A stretch of 64,000 nt of DNA from Anaerolinea sp. (GCA_029975055.1 JARKPU010000067.1:186001-250000), one strand, 5' to 3'. Positions 17,868 through 27,798 are shown, counted from the stretch's first letter. The notes: generated from the letters alone by a model not told the origin. Made by a program: numbers and translations.

Positions 17868-18657
17868 AATCTCCGCCGAAACCCCGGCCTCCAGCGCCGC
17901 CGCGCCCTGCCTGCGCGTGACCGGCCTGGAGAAGGTCTACCCCAACGGAAACGGCGGCCTTGTGGCGCTGCGCGGGGTGGACCTGGCCCTCTACCCGCGC
18001 GAGTTCGTCAGCCTGCTCGGGCCTTCCGGCTCGGGCAAGAGCACCCTGCTGCGCATTCTGGCCGGGTTGGTGCGCCCCACGGCCGGAGAAGTGTGCTTCA
18101 CCCCCGAGCCGTCGACCAACCCATCCGGGCGCCCGGCGGTGGGCCTGGTCTTCCAAGACGCCAACTTGATGCCCTGGCGCTCGGTGAGAGAGAACATCGC
18201 CCTGCCGCTCCTGCTGGCAGGCGAGCCGCGCCAGGCCGCCCTGGCGAAGGCGGACGAGTGGATCGAGCTGGTGGGGCTGAGCGGCTTTGCCAACGCCTGG
18301 CCGCGCGACCTTTCGGGAGGCATGGCTCAGCGCGTCGCCATTGCGCGGGCGCTTATTCAAGAACCGGCCCTGCTCTTGCTGGATGAGCCGTTCGGCGCGC
18401 TGGATGCCCTCACGCGCGAGAAGATGGCCGCCGAGCTGCTGCGCCTCTGGCAAGACCGCCGCACCACCGTCTTGATGGTGACGCACTCGATCAGCGAGGC
18501 GCTGCTGCTCTCAGACCGCGTGCTGGTGTTCTCCTCGCGCCCCGGCAGGGTGGTACTCGACCTGCCCGTGCCGCTCTCGCGCCCGCGCGAGGAGGGCGTG
18601 CGCTACACGCCGGCCTTCGGCGAGCTGGCGCGCACGCTGCGCCGCGCAATTTCGTGA
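17851..18657 (+). CDS. ABC transporter ATPase of the riboflavin uptake operon
   Basis: 268-aa ABC ATPase of the SsuB/TauB-like nitrate/sulfonate family. Walker A is GPSGSGKST (57-65), the Q-loop is in VFQDANLMPW, the signature is [15 protein letters not shown], Walker B is LLLLDEPFGALD, and the switch histidine is in MVTHSISEAL. It drives the RibX/RibY importer. The start overlaps the binding-protein gene by 17 bases, so translation is coupled. The next gene (18754) is separated by ~95 bases, so the riboswitch operon likely ends here. Confidence 0.9.
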   Translation: MHTCPEISAETPASSAAAPCLRVTGLEKVYPNGNGGLVALRGVDLALYPREFVSLLGPSGSGKSTLLRILAGLVRPTAGEVCFTPEPSTNPSGRPAVGLVFQDANLMPWRSVRENIALPLLLAGEPRQAALAKADEWIELVGLSGFANAWPRDLSGGMAQRVAIARALIQEPALLLLDEPFGALDALTREKMAAELLRLWQDRRTTVLMVTHSISEALLLSDRVLVFSSRPGRVVLDLPVPLSRPREEGVRYTPAFGELARTLRRAIS

Positions 18658-18753
18658 TTCAATCCAAACCTCCTGGAACCGGGCTGCCCTGTTGTTCGTT
18701 TCTCTTATAGTGCCCTCGCTTGAGGGCCAGCCAGAGACGCACAGGAGCGCAGC

Positions 18754-19263
18754 ATGATCGGACTCGAGCTCATCCTCCATTCACTCCTTTACGGCGGCAT
18801 TCTCAGCATCCTGCTGGGGGCGGTCATCCTCATCAGCATGGCGTATAACGCCGAGCTCTGGCTCAACGACTACCCGCCCGACATCCGCCGGAAGTACGGC
18901 CCGGCTTCTGAGCGCACGCGCAGGCAGCGCAAATGGGTGAGCATTCCCTTCTTCGTGGTGATCCTCGCCACGCTGGCAGCCGCCGCCCTCACCCTCCAGG
19001 CCGCCACGGGCTCTAAACCGGGCTTCCCGGCCCTCTTCGTGACCCTCTTCCTGGCCTTCAGCGTCTTCAACCTGTTCGACCTGCTGGTGATCGACCTTTT
19101 CCTCGGCATGGTCGTGCGCCCGCGCTTTATGCTCCTGCCCGGCACCGAGGGCATGGCCGGCTATACCGACGTGACGTATCACGCCGTGGCTTTCCTCAAG
19201 GGGCTGGCCGGCGGGGCCGTGCTGGCCCTGGTGCTCTCGGGCATTTTCTTGTTGGTGGTGTGA
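18754..19263 (+). CDS. conserved-looking integral membrane protein
   Basis: 169-aa protein with about four hydrophobic segments (roughly 8-30, 63-84, 93-118, 148-169), no recognised family. The cytoplasmic loop carries LNDYPPDIRRKYGP and a basic RTRRQRK stretch. A loop FMLLPGTEGMAGYTD precedes the last helix. A TATAGT box (18706-18711) and a GCCCTC-GAGGGC stem-loop (18712-18727) lie upstream. Function unknown. Confidence 0.7.
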   Translation: MIGLELILHSLLYGGILSILLGAVILISMAYNAELWLNDYPPDIRRKYGPASERTRRQRKWVSIPFFVVILATLAAAALTLQAATGSKPGFPALFVTLFLAFSVFNLFDLLVIDLFLGMVVRPRFMLLPGTEGMAGYTDVTYHAVAFLKGLAGGAVLALVLSGIFLLVV

Positions 19264-19325
19264 GGATGATCTTCGCAGGCGCGCCCCGCCGCTTCGGCCG
19301 CCTGGAGAGGTGCTTGGGCGCGTCC

Positions 19326-19352
19326 TAAAAAAACGCGGGGACAGACCCCGCG
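19326..19352 (-). terminator. rho-independent terminator of the DinB-like gene
   Basis: Perfect 7-bp stem CGCGGGG (19334-19340) with CCCCGCG (19346-19352). On the leftward transcript it is followed by seven Ts. It lies 13 bases after the stop. Confidence 0.8.
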
Positions 19353-19365
19353 CCTACGAAGATAA

Positions 19366-20058
19366 TCACAACAACTGGATAATATGCCCGATGTGATCCA
19401 GCTCATGCCACAGCGCGCGGCGGAGCAGCTTGCGCGGGCTCCAAAACTCGCCATTGACCCCCACCACCTGCTTCGAGCCTGCCAGCCCCGGCAGCGCCGC
19501 TGCCAGCCGCCCCCGCGCGGCTGCCAGCCGCTCGAAGACATCCTCCGGCAGCTCCTGGCGCGGCTGCGCCAGCCCCAGCCTGTCAAGGTACCACCACTCG
19601 GCGCCGCCCACGTGCCCTAAAATCCCGCGGATGCTCCAGCGCTGCCCCGGCAGAGTCTCGTCCAGCTTTGCGGCGGGCAGCCCGGCGGTGATGGCCAGCA
19701 GGTCGGCCCGGCTCCACTCCAGCAGGCGCAGGCCGCGCGCCACATCGCCCTCGCTCAGCGGCCGCCAGTCGTCGCGGAACCAGGCGTTCACCTCGTAGCC
19801 CTCTTCCGATTCCTCCATGTCGCGGTTGACGCGGTACACCTCCCAGGTCTCCACCAGGCGCAGGTCGAAATCGCCCAGGTCCACCCACGTCTCACCGGCG
19901 TGGTGGTTGGCCCACTCCTGGTATTGGACAAGCCCGCGCGGCAGGCTGAGCAGCGCCTCGGCGGCGTCCTGCCCGTAGGCAAAGGCCCCGGGGAAATCCA
20001 GCGCCCAGGCCAGCGAACGCCCCTGGTAACCGTTTTCCATCCCAATGCGGATCAGCAT
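19366..20058 (-). CDS. DinB-like domain protein with HicB-like N-terminal region
   Basis: 230-aa cytosolic protein. The N-terminal ~50 residues (LAWALDFPGAFAYGQDAAEALLSL) resemble the HicB/UPF0150 fold. The C-terminal part has DinB/DUF664-type four-helix features: RWSIRGILGHVGGAEWWYLDRLG and WHELDHIGHIIQLL, whose histidines would bind a metal ion. Such proteins are often putative metal-dependent thiol transferases; the reaction here is unknown. The ATG at 20058 has a GGAGGAG site and overlaps the upstream gene by 7 bases. Confidence 0.7.
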   Translation of the reverse strand: MLIRIGMENGYQGRSLAWALDFPGAFAYGQDAAEALLSLPRGLVQYQEWANHHAGETWVDLGDFDLRLVETWEVYRVNRDMEESEEGYEVNAWFRDDWRPLSEGDVARGLRLLEWSRADLLAITAGLPAAKLDETLPGQRWSIRGILGHVGGAEWWYLDRLGLAQPRQELPEDVFERLAAARGRLAAALPGLAGSKQVVGVNGEFWSPRKLLRRALWHELDHIGHIIQLL

Positions 20059-20966
20059 GGCAGCTCCTCCTGATAGAATTCCTCCGCATCCGGGGGCAGG
20101 CGGCGGATGCGCTGCAGGTAAGCCACCGACCTGCGGTCCAGCTCGTGCGGGTAACGGAAGCCCAGCCGCTCGCCCACTTCCACGGCCGCGCGGCGAAACA
20201 GGCCGATGAAGCGCTCCAGCGCCGCCCAGTTTTCGGCGATTTCCGCGCCGCAGTAAAGGCCCTCCAGCTCGGCCCACAGGTCGCTCCGCAGCCACTTCTT
20301 CAGCCCGCGCCCGTAAAGGCCCGGCTTGACGGTCCAGCCGTGCTCGCACTCCAGGTGCCAGGTCAGCACCGGCAGCAAGTCCTCGTGGATCATCGTGCCG
20401 TTGAGGATGTACTTGGCCGCCACCAGGTCATCGCGCCAGAGGAACTTGGCCGCGTAGGTGGCCTCGTGGAAGAACAGCTCCACCCGTTCCAGGTACCCGG
20501 CCTCGGTGGGCGGCGCGGGGATGTAACCCCTATACGTGGGCGGCTGCATGCCTTCCGCCAGGCCGTCTTTATCGAGCAGCACGCGGTAACCGGCGTCGAA
20601 CTCAGGCGGAAGGCTCTCGGCCGCGGCCACCCTGCGCAGCAGGCCGGGCGGCCAGAGGCTGAAATCGATCTTCAACCCGTCCTCGAACTGGGTCACGTAA
20701 CCCGAGCGCACGAACGCTCCGTCCTCGATCAGCGGGTCGCGGTACAGCACCAGCAGGCGGCCAAACGCCTCCAGCCAGGCGCGGCTCGCGTGAAACGGCC
20801 GGATATCCTCCAGCGCCAGGATCACATCGTAATCCGAGAGCACATCAACGCGCACGCCGGGGATGGCCCGCGTGCTGGTCAGCACCATCGCGCGCACCAG
20901 GGGCTGGCTTTCTCCCCAGCATACCAGCCGCGCAATGATCTCCTCCTGTTTACCGGGCTTTTCCAT
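20052..20966 (-). CDS. AadE-like aminoglycoside 6-adenylyltransferase family protein
   Basis: 304-aa member of the streptomycin/aminoglycoside adenylyltransferase fold (Adenyl_transf family). The DxD nucleotidyltransferase pair is in LSDYDVILAL and a further acidic residue in GLKIDFSLWP. The usual glycine-serine (GSR) before it is replaced by TSTR, so activity is uncertain. The C-terminal helical region, with YGRGLKKWL and LGFRYPHELDRRSVAYLQRI, matches a second paralogue at 47595-48458. Resistance cannot be claimed from family alone. Confidence 0.75.
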   Translation of the reverse strand: MEKPGKQEEIIARLVCWGESQPLVRAMVLTSTRAIPGVRVDVLSDYDVILALEDIRPFHASRAWLEAFGRLLVLYRDPLIEDGAFVRSGYVTQFEDGLKIDFSLWPPGLLRRVAAAESLPPEFDAGYRVLLDKDGLAEGMQPPTYRGYIPAPPTEAGYLERVELFFHEATYAAKFLWRDDLVAAKYILNGTMIHEDLLPVLTWHLECEHGWTVKPGLYGRGLKKWLRSDLWAELEGLYCGAEIAENWAALERFIGLFRRAAVEVGERLGFRYPHELDRRSVAYLQRIRRLPPDAEEFYQEELPC

Positions 20967-21012
20967 AGCCGTAGCTCCGTTTTCTCCGACTCTCGCTGCG
21001 TCGCGGCGGGGG

Positions 21013-22515
21013 TCAATCGATGCGCGTGGTGAACTTCCGGCCCTCGGCCTTGCAGATCATCTGCACCACCTCGCGCGCCGTCATCACCCCGGAGGGCAGC
21101 CCGCCCCCCGGCGACACCCACTGCCCCGCCATGTAGAAGTTCGCCAGCCCAGGCAGAGTCTTCTTCACCCGCGCCATGCCGTTGGAGGGGGTCATCAGCC
21201 AGCCCTCAAAACTGCCCTTCCAGTTGCCCGTGTAGCGTTCGAAGGTCACCGGCGTGGCAATGTCGATCATCTCCACCTGGCTTGAGATGCCCGGCCAGCG
21301 CTGCTCCAGGCCGCGCACCACCGCCTCGCCGATGGCTTTCTTCTCGGCCTCGTAAGCAGCCGGGTTCTCGTGCAGCTGCTTCCAATAGGCATAACTGGAT
21401 TCGATCTCCATGCGCATCACCGTCTTGCCCGCCGGGGCCAGGGTGGGGTCAAAGTTGAAGATATTCGGGCACAGCGATTTGACCTCTCTCCCCGCGACCA
21501 TAATCGGCTTGGCCAGCTCGAAGCTGGTGCCCACCACCGACTGCGGTTCGAGCTCGAAGGTGCGGTTCACCCCCAGGCCAATGAAGATAATCCCCGGGAA
21601 GAGCTTCCAGGTATCGTACATCGCGCGGATGGAGTCATCTACGTATTTTCCATCGAGCATGTCGAAGATGGTGGCGTGCCCGTCGGCAGCCGAGATGACG
21701 ATATCGGCCTTCAGCTCGTTGCCGTCGGCCAGGCGCACCCCCGCGGCCCTGCCGCCCTCCACGAGGATCTTCTCCACCTGCGCGCCGTAGCGCACCTGCC
21801 CGCCGAGGCTCAAAAAGCGCTCTTCCACCGCGTGCATCATCGGCAGCGAACCGCCGATTGGGTAACCCGCCTCCTTGCGCTGCAGCCAGGCCAGCGTGGA
21901 AAGCACAAAGAAGATCGAAAAATCGTCCAGCCACATCTCGCGGATCGCTCTGCGCAGCAGCGGGTCGCTGAAGCGCTTCTCCAGCGCGGCAGAGGTGGTG
22001 CCAAGCCACTTGCGGAAGGTGCGCATGCGCGGCAGCAGGTAGAGCAGGAAGCCGCCCGTCTCCAGCGCGGCGGCCAGGCCGGTTTTATCGCCCATCGGCG
22101 GGTTGAACTTCAGCGCGAAGCGGAGCCCATCCACAAACTCGCGGATCGCGGCGGCATCTTGCGGGGCCAGGGCCAGCATTTCGCGTTCCAGTTTTTCGGG
22201 GTCGGTGTAGAAGGTGAAGCTGCGGCCCTGCCGGTCTTCGAGCACCTGGAAGATCTCCAGGTCGATGAAGCGCCTGCCCTGAACCAGCCCCACCTCCTGC
22301 CAGAGGCGGTGTAAACCGTTGGCAGGCGAAGACCCCACCAGCCAGTGAATGCACCCATCGACGATGTAGCCGCGCCGGCGCCAGCTGGTGCACAGCCCGC
22401 CCGGCTGGGTGTGCATTTCCAGGATGGTGCAGTTGAAGCCGTTCTGGCGGGCATAAACGCCCGCGCACAGGCCGGCCACCCCGGCCCCAATCACGATGAT
22501 CGATTTTTCTGCCAT
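21013..22515 (-). CDS. FAD-dependent phytoene desaturase / CrtI-like oxidoreductase
   Basis: 500-aa flavin amine-oxidase-fold enzyme related to CrtI desaturases and all-trans-retinol 13,14-reductase-like proteins. The dinucleotide-binding motif is VIGAGVAGLCAGVYA near the N-terminus, followed by EMHTQPGGLCTSW. The C-terminal FAD motif includes MAGQWVSPGGGLPSGVMTAREV. The ATG at 22515 is chosen because the upstream extension has no domain content. No carotenoid cluster is nearby, so the substrate (carotenoid or other polyene/lipid) is open. Confidence 0.82.
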   Translation of the reverse strand: MAEKSIIVIGAGVAGLCAGVYARQNGFNCTILEMHTQPGGLCTSWRRRGYIVDGCIHWLVGSSPANGLHRLWQEVGLVQGRRFIDLEIFQVLEDRQGRSFTFYTDPEKLEREMLALAPQDAAAIREFVDGLRFALKFNPPMGDKTGLAAALETGGFLLYLLPRMRTFRKWLGTTSAALEKRFSDPLLRRAIREMWLDDFSIFFVLSTLAWLQRKEAGYPIGGSLPMMHAVEERFLSLGGQVRYGAQVEKILVEGGRAAGVRLADGNELKADIVISAADGHATIFDMLDGKYVDDSIRAMYDTWKLFPGIIFIGLGVNRTFELEPQSVVGTSFELAKPIMVAGREVKSLCPNIFNFDPTLAPAGKTVMRMEIESSYAYWKQLHENPAAYEAEKKAIGEAVVRGLEQRWPGISSQVEMIDIATPVTFERYTGNWKGSFEGWLMTPSNGMARVKKTLPGLANFYMAGQWVSPGGGLPSGVMTAREVVQMICKAEGRKFTTRID

Positions 22516-22703
22516 TGGAATATCTCTTTTTAAGTCGGAATGTGGATCAACAAAGAGCAAACGCCCCGGAGATTTTATATTGACTCGCCGGCGCAAGGCA
22601 CGACCGCTTTTCTATTGTACAGTTCTTTAGTCAACCAGGCTGGCCGGGTGAAGGTCGAAAACAGTTTCTTACGAGTGCGTGATCTCGCCCCGCAATTCCG
22701 CAG

Positions 22704-22732
22704 TTAATATCTCGACCTAAAACGTGTACAAT
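22704..22732 (+). promoter_or_regulatory. candidate promoter in the 407-base gap before the Yip1 operon
   Basis: The region 22516-22922 holds no convincing gene. TTAATA (22704-22709), 17 bases, then TACAAT (22727-22732) could drive the rightward ABC operon with a leader of about 185 bases. That leader contains a small CACAA-TCGG-TTGTG stem-loop. The rest of the gap shows nothing I can assign. Confidence 0.4.
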
Positions 22733-22922
22733 ATGCATGGTCAAAGCGCCAGCCATACCGGCGCGCGCGATACCGCCCAGGCCTGATGGGTTGCAGTAAA
22801 TTATGCGGCCTGCCCCGCGATTCACAGAACCTGAAACACAATCGGTTGTGGAACAAAATCAGCGGGAATATCGTCATGGTATTGTCGGCTTACGTTCGAA
22901 GGGTTTCACGTGAGGATTGAAA

Positions 22923-23714
22923 ATGGCTAATATCGAAGAAAACGAGCTCCCCGAAGCTCCCAAGCGGCGGCTGCGCCCCGATTGGATCTTGCCGGTGCTC
23001 TTCCGCCCGGGCAAGGCCCTGGGCGAAGTGGTCCATTCCGAGGCGTCCACCTGGCTCACCCCGCTGCTCCTCCTCAGCCTGCTGGTCATTGCCTCGGCGC
23101 TCATTGCCGGGCCGCTGCGCACCCAGGCGGCGCTTTCCAGGCCGTTCGAGCCCCCGCCGGATTTCCAGTACTGGAGCCCGGAGATGCAGCAGCAATACAT
23201 GGAAGCCAACCAGCCCAACACGAGCTTCGCCTTCATGTATATCTTCCCCGCCGTGGCGAACCTGCTGGGCATCTGGGTCGGGTGGTTCCTGCTGGGGGCC
23301 ATCCTGCACGTCATCCTGACCCTTTCCGGCAGCCGCGGCTCGCGCGGGGCCGATTTCAGCCTGGCGGGCTGGAGCATGCTGCCCTACGCGGTGCGCATCA
23401 TCGTGCAGATGGTATACATGCTCGCCACCCGCCAGATGATCTCGCGCCCGGGCGTCTCGGGCTTTTTGCCTGCCGATGCCACCGGCGGCATGGCCTTCCT
23501 CGTCTCGCTGCTCAGCCTGGTTGATCTCTACCTCGTCTGGCAGTTCGTGCTGCTGGTCATCGGGGCGGTGCGCGGTTCGGGCCTGGCGCGCGGCAAGGTC
23601 TTCGGCGCGGTGGCCCTCAGCCTGGTGCTGCTCATCGCCCTGCAAGCCCTGCCCGGGTTCGCCAGCGCCCAGCTCAGCGGGCTGACGGTCAACCGCCCGT
23701 TCTTCTTCTTCTAA
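22923..23714 (+). CDS. Yip1-domain membrane protein
   Basis: 263-aa integral membrane protein with about five hydrophobic segments and the general pattern of Yip1 family proteins (PDWILPVLFRPGKAL N-terminal amphipathic part; GWFLLGAILHVILTLSG; SLAGWSMLPYAVRII). The ATG at 22923 has a GTGAGGA site. It is the first of four closely spaced genes with an ABC ATPase, a secreted CARDB-like protein and a MacB-type permease (gaps of 9, 67 and 12 bases). It may help assemble or localise the transporter; that role is inferred from context only. Confidence 0.7.
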   Translation: MANIEENELPEAPKRRLRPDWILPVLFRPGKALGEVVHSEASTWLTPLLLLSLLVIASALIAGPLRTQAALSRPFEPPPDFQYWSPEMQQQYMEANQPNTSFAFMYIFPAVANLLGIWVGWFLLGAILHVILTLSGSRGSRGADFSLAGWSMLPYAVRIIVQMVYMLATRQMISRPGVSGFLPADATGGMAFLVSLLSLVDLYLVWQFVLLVIGAVRGSGLARGKVFGAVALSLVLLIALQALPGFASAQLSGLTVNRPFFFF

Positions 23715-23723
23715 ACCCGGCCC

Positions 23724-24443
<720 letters not shown>

Positions 24444-24510
24444 GCATCACCGTTCAGGGGTGATCGCCCCCAACTCACTTCGAAGCAACACCATGGAGGG
24501 ACTCGAGTTT

Positions 24511-26331
24511 ATGAAAAGGCCTTCATTCAACACCTTCATCTTCGGCCTGCTCCTGCTGGCCCTGGCCGCGGGGTTAGCCCTGCCGGGCCGCGCCCTTGCC
24601 GCGAACCCGCAGCAGGCCGACCAGGTTTCCGTCACCGTCGATAGTTCTGCCAAATCGGGCCTGCCGGGCAGCACGGTAGTCTACAACTTCACCGTCACCA
24701 ACGCGGGCGCCGCCGACCAAACCGTGAGCATCACCGTGCCGGCCAGCAGCATGCTGGGCAGCATCTCGGCCCCGGCCAGCGTGTTCGTCGCCGCGGGCGG
24801 CGGCAGCGCCTCGGTGCAGGTGGCGGTGAACATCGCCTCCGGCACGCCCCCTTCCAGCTCGGAGGGGATTATCGTGGCCTTTTCCGTCGGCGGCACGCTG
24901 GTGGACTCGATCCTCATCACCACCACGGTCAGCGCCCCGCCCACCCAGCAGCCCACCACCCCGCCGGGGGCGGCCCGGCCGCTGGTCGTCGTTTCAAGCT
25001 ATTACCTGGATAAAGATTCCATTGCCGTTGGCGATTCCTTCAAGCTGTTCGTCGAGTTGAAGAACAACGGCACGCTCGATGCCAACAACCTGATCCTCTC
25101 GTTCATCAACGAGAGCTTCCTGCCGCAGGATACCGGCGGCGTGGTGGCCCTCGGCAGCCTTGGCACCGGCGGCGACCGCACCATCTCGCAGCGCTTCCTG
25201 GTCAGCTCGGGCATGGCCGGGATCGGCGTGGGCACCATCCCGGTCAAGCTCTCGTACAGCGACGCAAACGGCGGCGCCTATTCCGAGTCCTTCTCCATCA
25301 CCCTGCAATTGCGCGTGTACTCCGGGGCGGCGCAGCCCACCGCCACCCCCACCCAGGCGCAGATCTTCCGCCCGCAGCTGGTCATCGCCGGCTACTCCAC
25401 CGATACCGACCCGCTCCAGCCGGGCACGCAGTTCAGCCTGAACGTGGACGTTTCTAACCTCGGCAACGCCGATGCCCGCGCCGTCACCCTGGTGCTGGGC
25501 GGGGGCGTCACCCCCGATGCCAGCGGCACCCCCGTGCCGGGCGGCGTGCCGGGCGGCAGCGGCGACCTGACCAACTTCGCCCCAGTCGGCTCTTCCAACC
25601 TGGTGTACCTGGGCGACCTGCCCGCCGGAGCGCTGACCAAGGCCACCATGCGGCTCATCGTCAACGTCTCGGCCAACCCAGGGGCCTACACGCTCAAAAT
25701 TTCCTTCGTTTATTCCGACCCCAAAGGCAACCGCCTGGTGGATGACCAGGTCATCACCCTGCTGGTTTACCGCCTGCCTTCGGTGGATGTCAACTTCTAC
25801 CGCGACCCGGGCATCCTCTTCTCGGGGCAGCCCAACGTTCTGCCGCTGCAGGTCGTCAACCTGGGGCGCAACCAGGCCGTTCTGGGCAACATGACGGTCT
25901 CCGCGCCGGGGGCGGAAATCCAGAACAACACTTCGCTGGTGGGTCCGCTTGACCCCGGCGGCTTCTTCACCCTCGATTCCACCCTCATCCCGCAGGCCGC
26001 CGGAGAGATGGAATTGCAGGTGGTGATCAATTACACCGATGACTTCGGCCAGGCGCGCGAACTGGTCAAAACCGTCAAGGTGAACGTCCAGGAAGGCGCG
26101 CCGGTCATCGGCCCGGGCACCGAGGTGCCCGGCGGCGACGGCGTGAACGGCGGAGGCGTGCCCATTCCGGTGGAAGAGACCTTCTGGCAGAAGGTGCTGC
26201 GCTTCTTCAAAGGGCTGATCGGCCTGGACAGCGCTCAGCCCCAGCCCAGCCCGAAGGAAATCCCCACCGAGGGCATCCCGCCCACCGACGGCAAACCCAT
26301 CATCATTCCCCCGGGGGGCAAAGGCGGATAA
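24511..26331 (+). CDS. large secreted CARDB/COG1361-like protein of the ABC operon
   Basis: 606-aa exported protein. ATG 24511 has a GGAGGG site; the frame opens earlier without support. The signal peptide has a hydrophobic core FIFGLLLLALAAGLALPG and a cleavage site near RALAA. The mature part is a chain of about four Ig-like/CARDB-type beta domains (about 35-150, 175-310, 325-465, 470-560). Each carries a variant of the VELKNNGTLDANN or VSNLGNADARAV motif, separated by Pro/Thr linkers. The C-terminus is a Pro/Gly-rich tail. It probably is the extracytoplasmic partner (docking or periplasmic extension) of the flanking ABC ATPase and MacB-type permease. Confidence 0.75.
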   Translation: MKRPSFNTFIFGLLLLALAAGLALPGRALAANPQQADQVSVTVDSSAKSGLPGSTVVYNFTVTNAGAADQTVSITVPASSMLGSISAPASVFVAAGGGSASVQVAVNIASGTPPSSSEGIIVAFSVGGTLVDSILITTTVSAPPTQQPTTPPGAARPLVVVSSYYLDKDSIAVGDSFKLFVELKNNGTLDANNLILSFINESFLPQDTGGVVALGSLGTGGDRTISQRFLVSSGMAGIGVGTIPVKLSYSDANGGAYSESFSITLQLRVYSGAAQPTATPTQAQIFRPQLVIAGYSTDTDPLQPGTQFSLNVDVSNLGNADARAVTLVLGGGVTPDASGTPVPGGVPGGSGDLTNFAPVGSSNLVYLGDLPAGALTKATMRLIVNVSANPGAYTLKISFVYSDPKGNRLVDDQVITLLVYRLPSVDVNFYRDPGILFSGQPNVLPLQVVNLGRNQAVLGNMTVSAPGAEIQNNTSLVGPLDPGGFFTLDSTLIPQAAGEMELQVVINYTDDFGQARELVKTVKVNVQEGAPVIGPGTEVPGGDGVNGGGVPIPVEETFWQKVLRFFKGLIGLDSAQPQPSPKEIPTEGIPPTDGKPIIIPPGGKGG

Positions 26332-26343
26332 GGAAGGAACCGG

Positions 26344-27675
26344 ATGCGTTTCTTTGACCTGCTCAGCCTGATCTTCTATAACCTCGGACGGCGCAAAGGC
26401 CGCGTGGCGCTCACTGCCGTCGGCGTGGTCATCGGCACGGCTTCGGTGGTGCTGCTGGTGGCCCTGGCATCGGGCCTCCAGCGCAACGCCACCCGGCAGT
26501 TTGCCGGGATCGGCGACCTGACGATCATTAACGTGTTTCCTAAGTTTGAAGCCGGGCCGGTTATGGAAGCCTCGGTGAACGGCAAGATCGTCGGCGGCTC
26601 AGGCCAGCCCTCGACGAACAAGATCCTCAATAACCAGGCCATTGAGGAGATCTCCGCCCTCGAAGGCGTGGCCCAGGTGATCCCGCGCGACTCGCTGCAC
26701 TACCCCGGCCGCCTCAAGGTGGGCAAGCTGGAAAACTACGCCTACGTCTTCGCCGTGGCCGTGCCCGACACATCCATCCTGGGCTACGAGCTGGCCGCCG
26801 GCTCATCCAAGCTGGAGCGCGGCACCGCCATCATCGGCGAGGCCGCTGCGCGCAACTGGAATGACCCCAACTGGCGGCCGGGGCAGCCCCAGCCCGAAGC
26901 GCCCGATATCCTCAATAAGCAGGTGCGCTTCATCCTCACCCGCTGGACGCAAGACGGCACCACGGTTGAAAAGAGCGTCTCGCTGCGCATCGTCGGCCTC
27001 TTCAAGGAGCGCCGCGGCGAGACGGACTACGCCATGGTGGTCAACATGGATGACCTGACCCAGTGGAACGAGTGGGGCGACGGCAAGCGCATCAACCGCA
27101 ACAAAACCGGCTACGAACAGTTGATGGTCAAGGCCGCCGATACGCGCAACGTGACGACCCTGGCCGATACGATCACCAACCTGGGCTATCAGGCCTCCAC
27201 CCTGCAAGAGTATGTGGAAGGGATCAACAACCTTTACACCATCATCCAGATCGTCTTCGGCGGCATCGGCGCCATCTCGCTGCTGGTGGCCGCCATCGGC
27301 ATCGCCAACACGATGACCATGGCCATCCTCGAGCGCACGCGCGAGATCGGCCTGATGAAAGCCATCGGCGCGACCAACCGCAACGTGATGAGCATCTTCC
27401 TCGGCGAGGCCGCCGGAATTGGCCTGATCGGCGGGATGGGCGGGGTGGCGCTGGCCTGGGGGCTGGCGCAGGTGGTCAACGTGCTGGCAGCGGGCTACCT
27501 GGCCACCCAGGCCGCGCAAATGGGCGCTGATTCGGCCGGGCAGGCCACGTACATCGCCCCGTGGCTGCCCGTCTTTGCGCTGGTCTTCTCCACGGTCGTC
27601 GGGCTGCTCTCCGGGCTTTACCCGGCCCTGCGCGCCGCCACGATGATCCCCGTGCTGGCGTTAAAGTATGAATAA
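26344..27675 (+). CDS. MacB-type ABC permease
   Basis: 443-aa four-TM permease of the MacB/FtsX class. TM1 is near residues 20-42 (LTAVGVVIGTASVVLLVALASGL). A large extracytoplasmic MacB-PCD domain follows (about 45-295), then three C-terminal TM segments with the FtsX motif ERTREIGLMKAIGATNRNV. The periplasmic domain contains an unusual long loop rich in Asn/Pro (WNDPNWRPGQPQPEAPD). Starts 12 bases after the secreted CARDB gene, with GGAAGGAA. It would be paired with the ATPase at 23724. Confidence 0.88.
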   Translation: MRFFDLLSLIFYNLGRRKGRVALTAVGVVIGTASVVLLVALASGLQRNATRQFAGIGDLTIINVFPKFEAGPVMEASVNGKIVGGSGQPSTNKILNNQAIEEISALEGVAQVIPRDSLHYPGRLKVGKLENYAYVFAVAVPDTSILGYELAAGSSKLERGTAIIGEAAARNWNDPNWRPGQPQPEAPDILNKQVRFILTRWTQDGTTVEKSVSLRIVGLFKERRGETDYAMVVNMDDLTQWNEWGDGKRINRNKTGYEQLMVKAADTRNVTTLADTITNLGYQASTLQEYVEGINNLYTIIQIVFGGIGAISLLVAAIGIANTMTMAILERTREIGLMKAIGATNRNVMSIFLGEAAGIGLIGGMGGVALAWGLAQVVNVLAAGYLATQAAQMGADSAGQATYIAPWLPVFALVFSTVVGLLSGLYPALRAATMIPVLALKYE

Positions 27676-27798
27676 GCCCCCGCCCCGGGGTGCGCCTGCA
27701 GGGGCGGGGCCAGGGAGGGGGTATCCACCGCGCATACCACCAGCAAAATACGCCCCCTCCCTACCCTCCCCCGAAAATGCAGCGATTTCGGGGGAGGG
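27676..27798. repeat. stacked GC palindromes between convergent genes
   Basis: The gap between the MacB-type permease and the leftward phosphoribosyltransferase holds three consecutive inverted repeats. The first is GCCCCCGCCCC with GGGGCGGGGC. The second is AGGGAGGGGGTAT (27712-27724) with ATACGCCCCCTCCCT (27748-27762). The third is a perfect 13-bp stem CCCTCCCCCGAAA (27764-27776) with TTTCGGGGGAGGG (27786-27798). It likely serves as a bidirectional transcription end; it is also typical of dispersed REP-like elements. Confidence 0.6.

Noticed and set aside
20052..20966. Claim of aminoglycoside resistance
   Set aside because: The family match is fair but the key GS motif is changed, and function within this family varies, so only the family name is given.
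22631..22825. 64-aa leftward ORF in the gap before the Yip1 operon
   Set aside because: No ribosome binding site, no similarity to any family I know, and composition like non-coding DNA.
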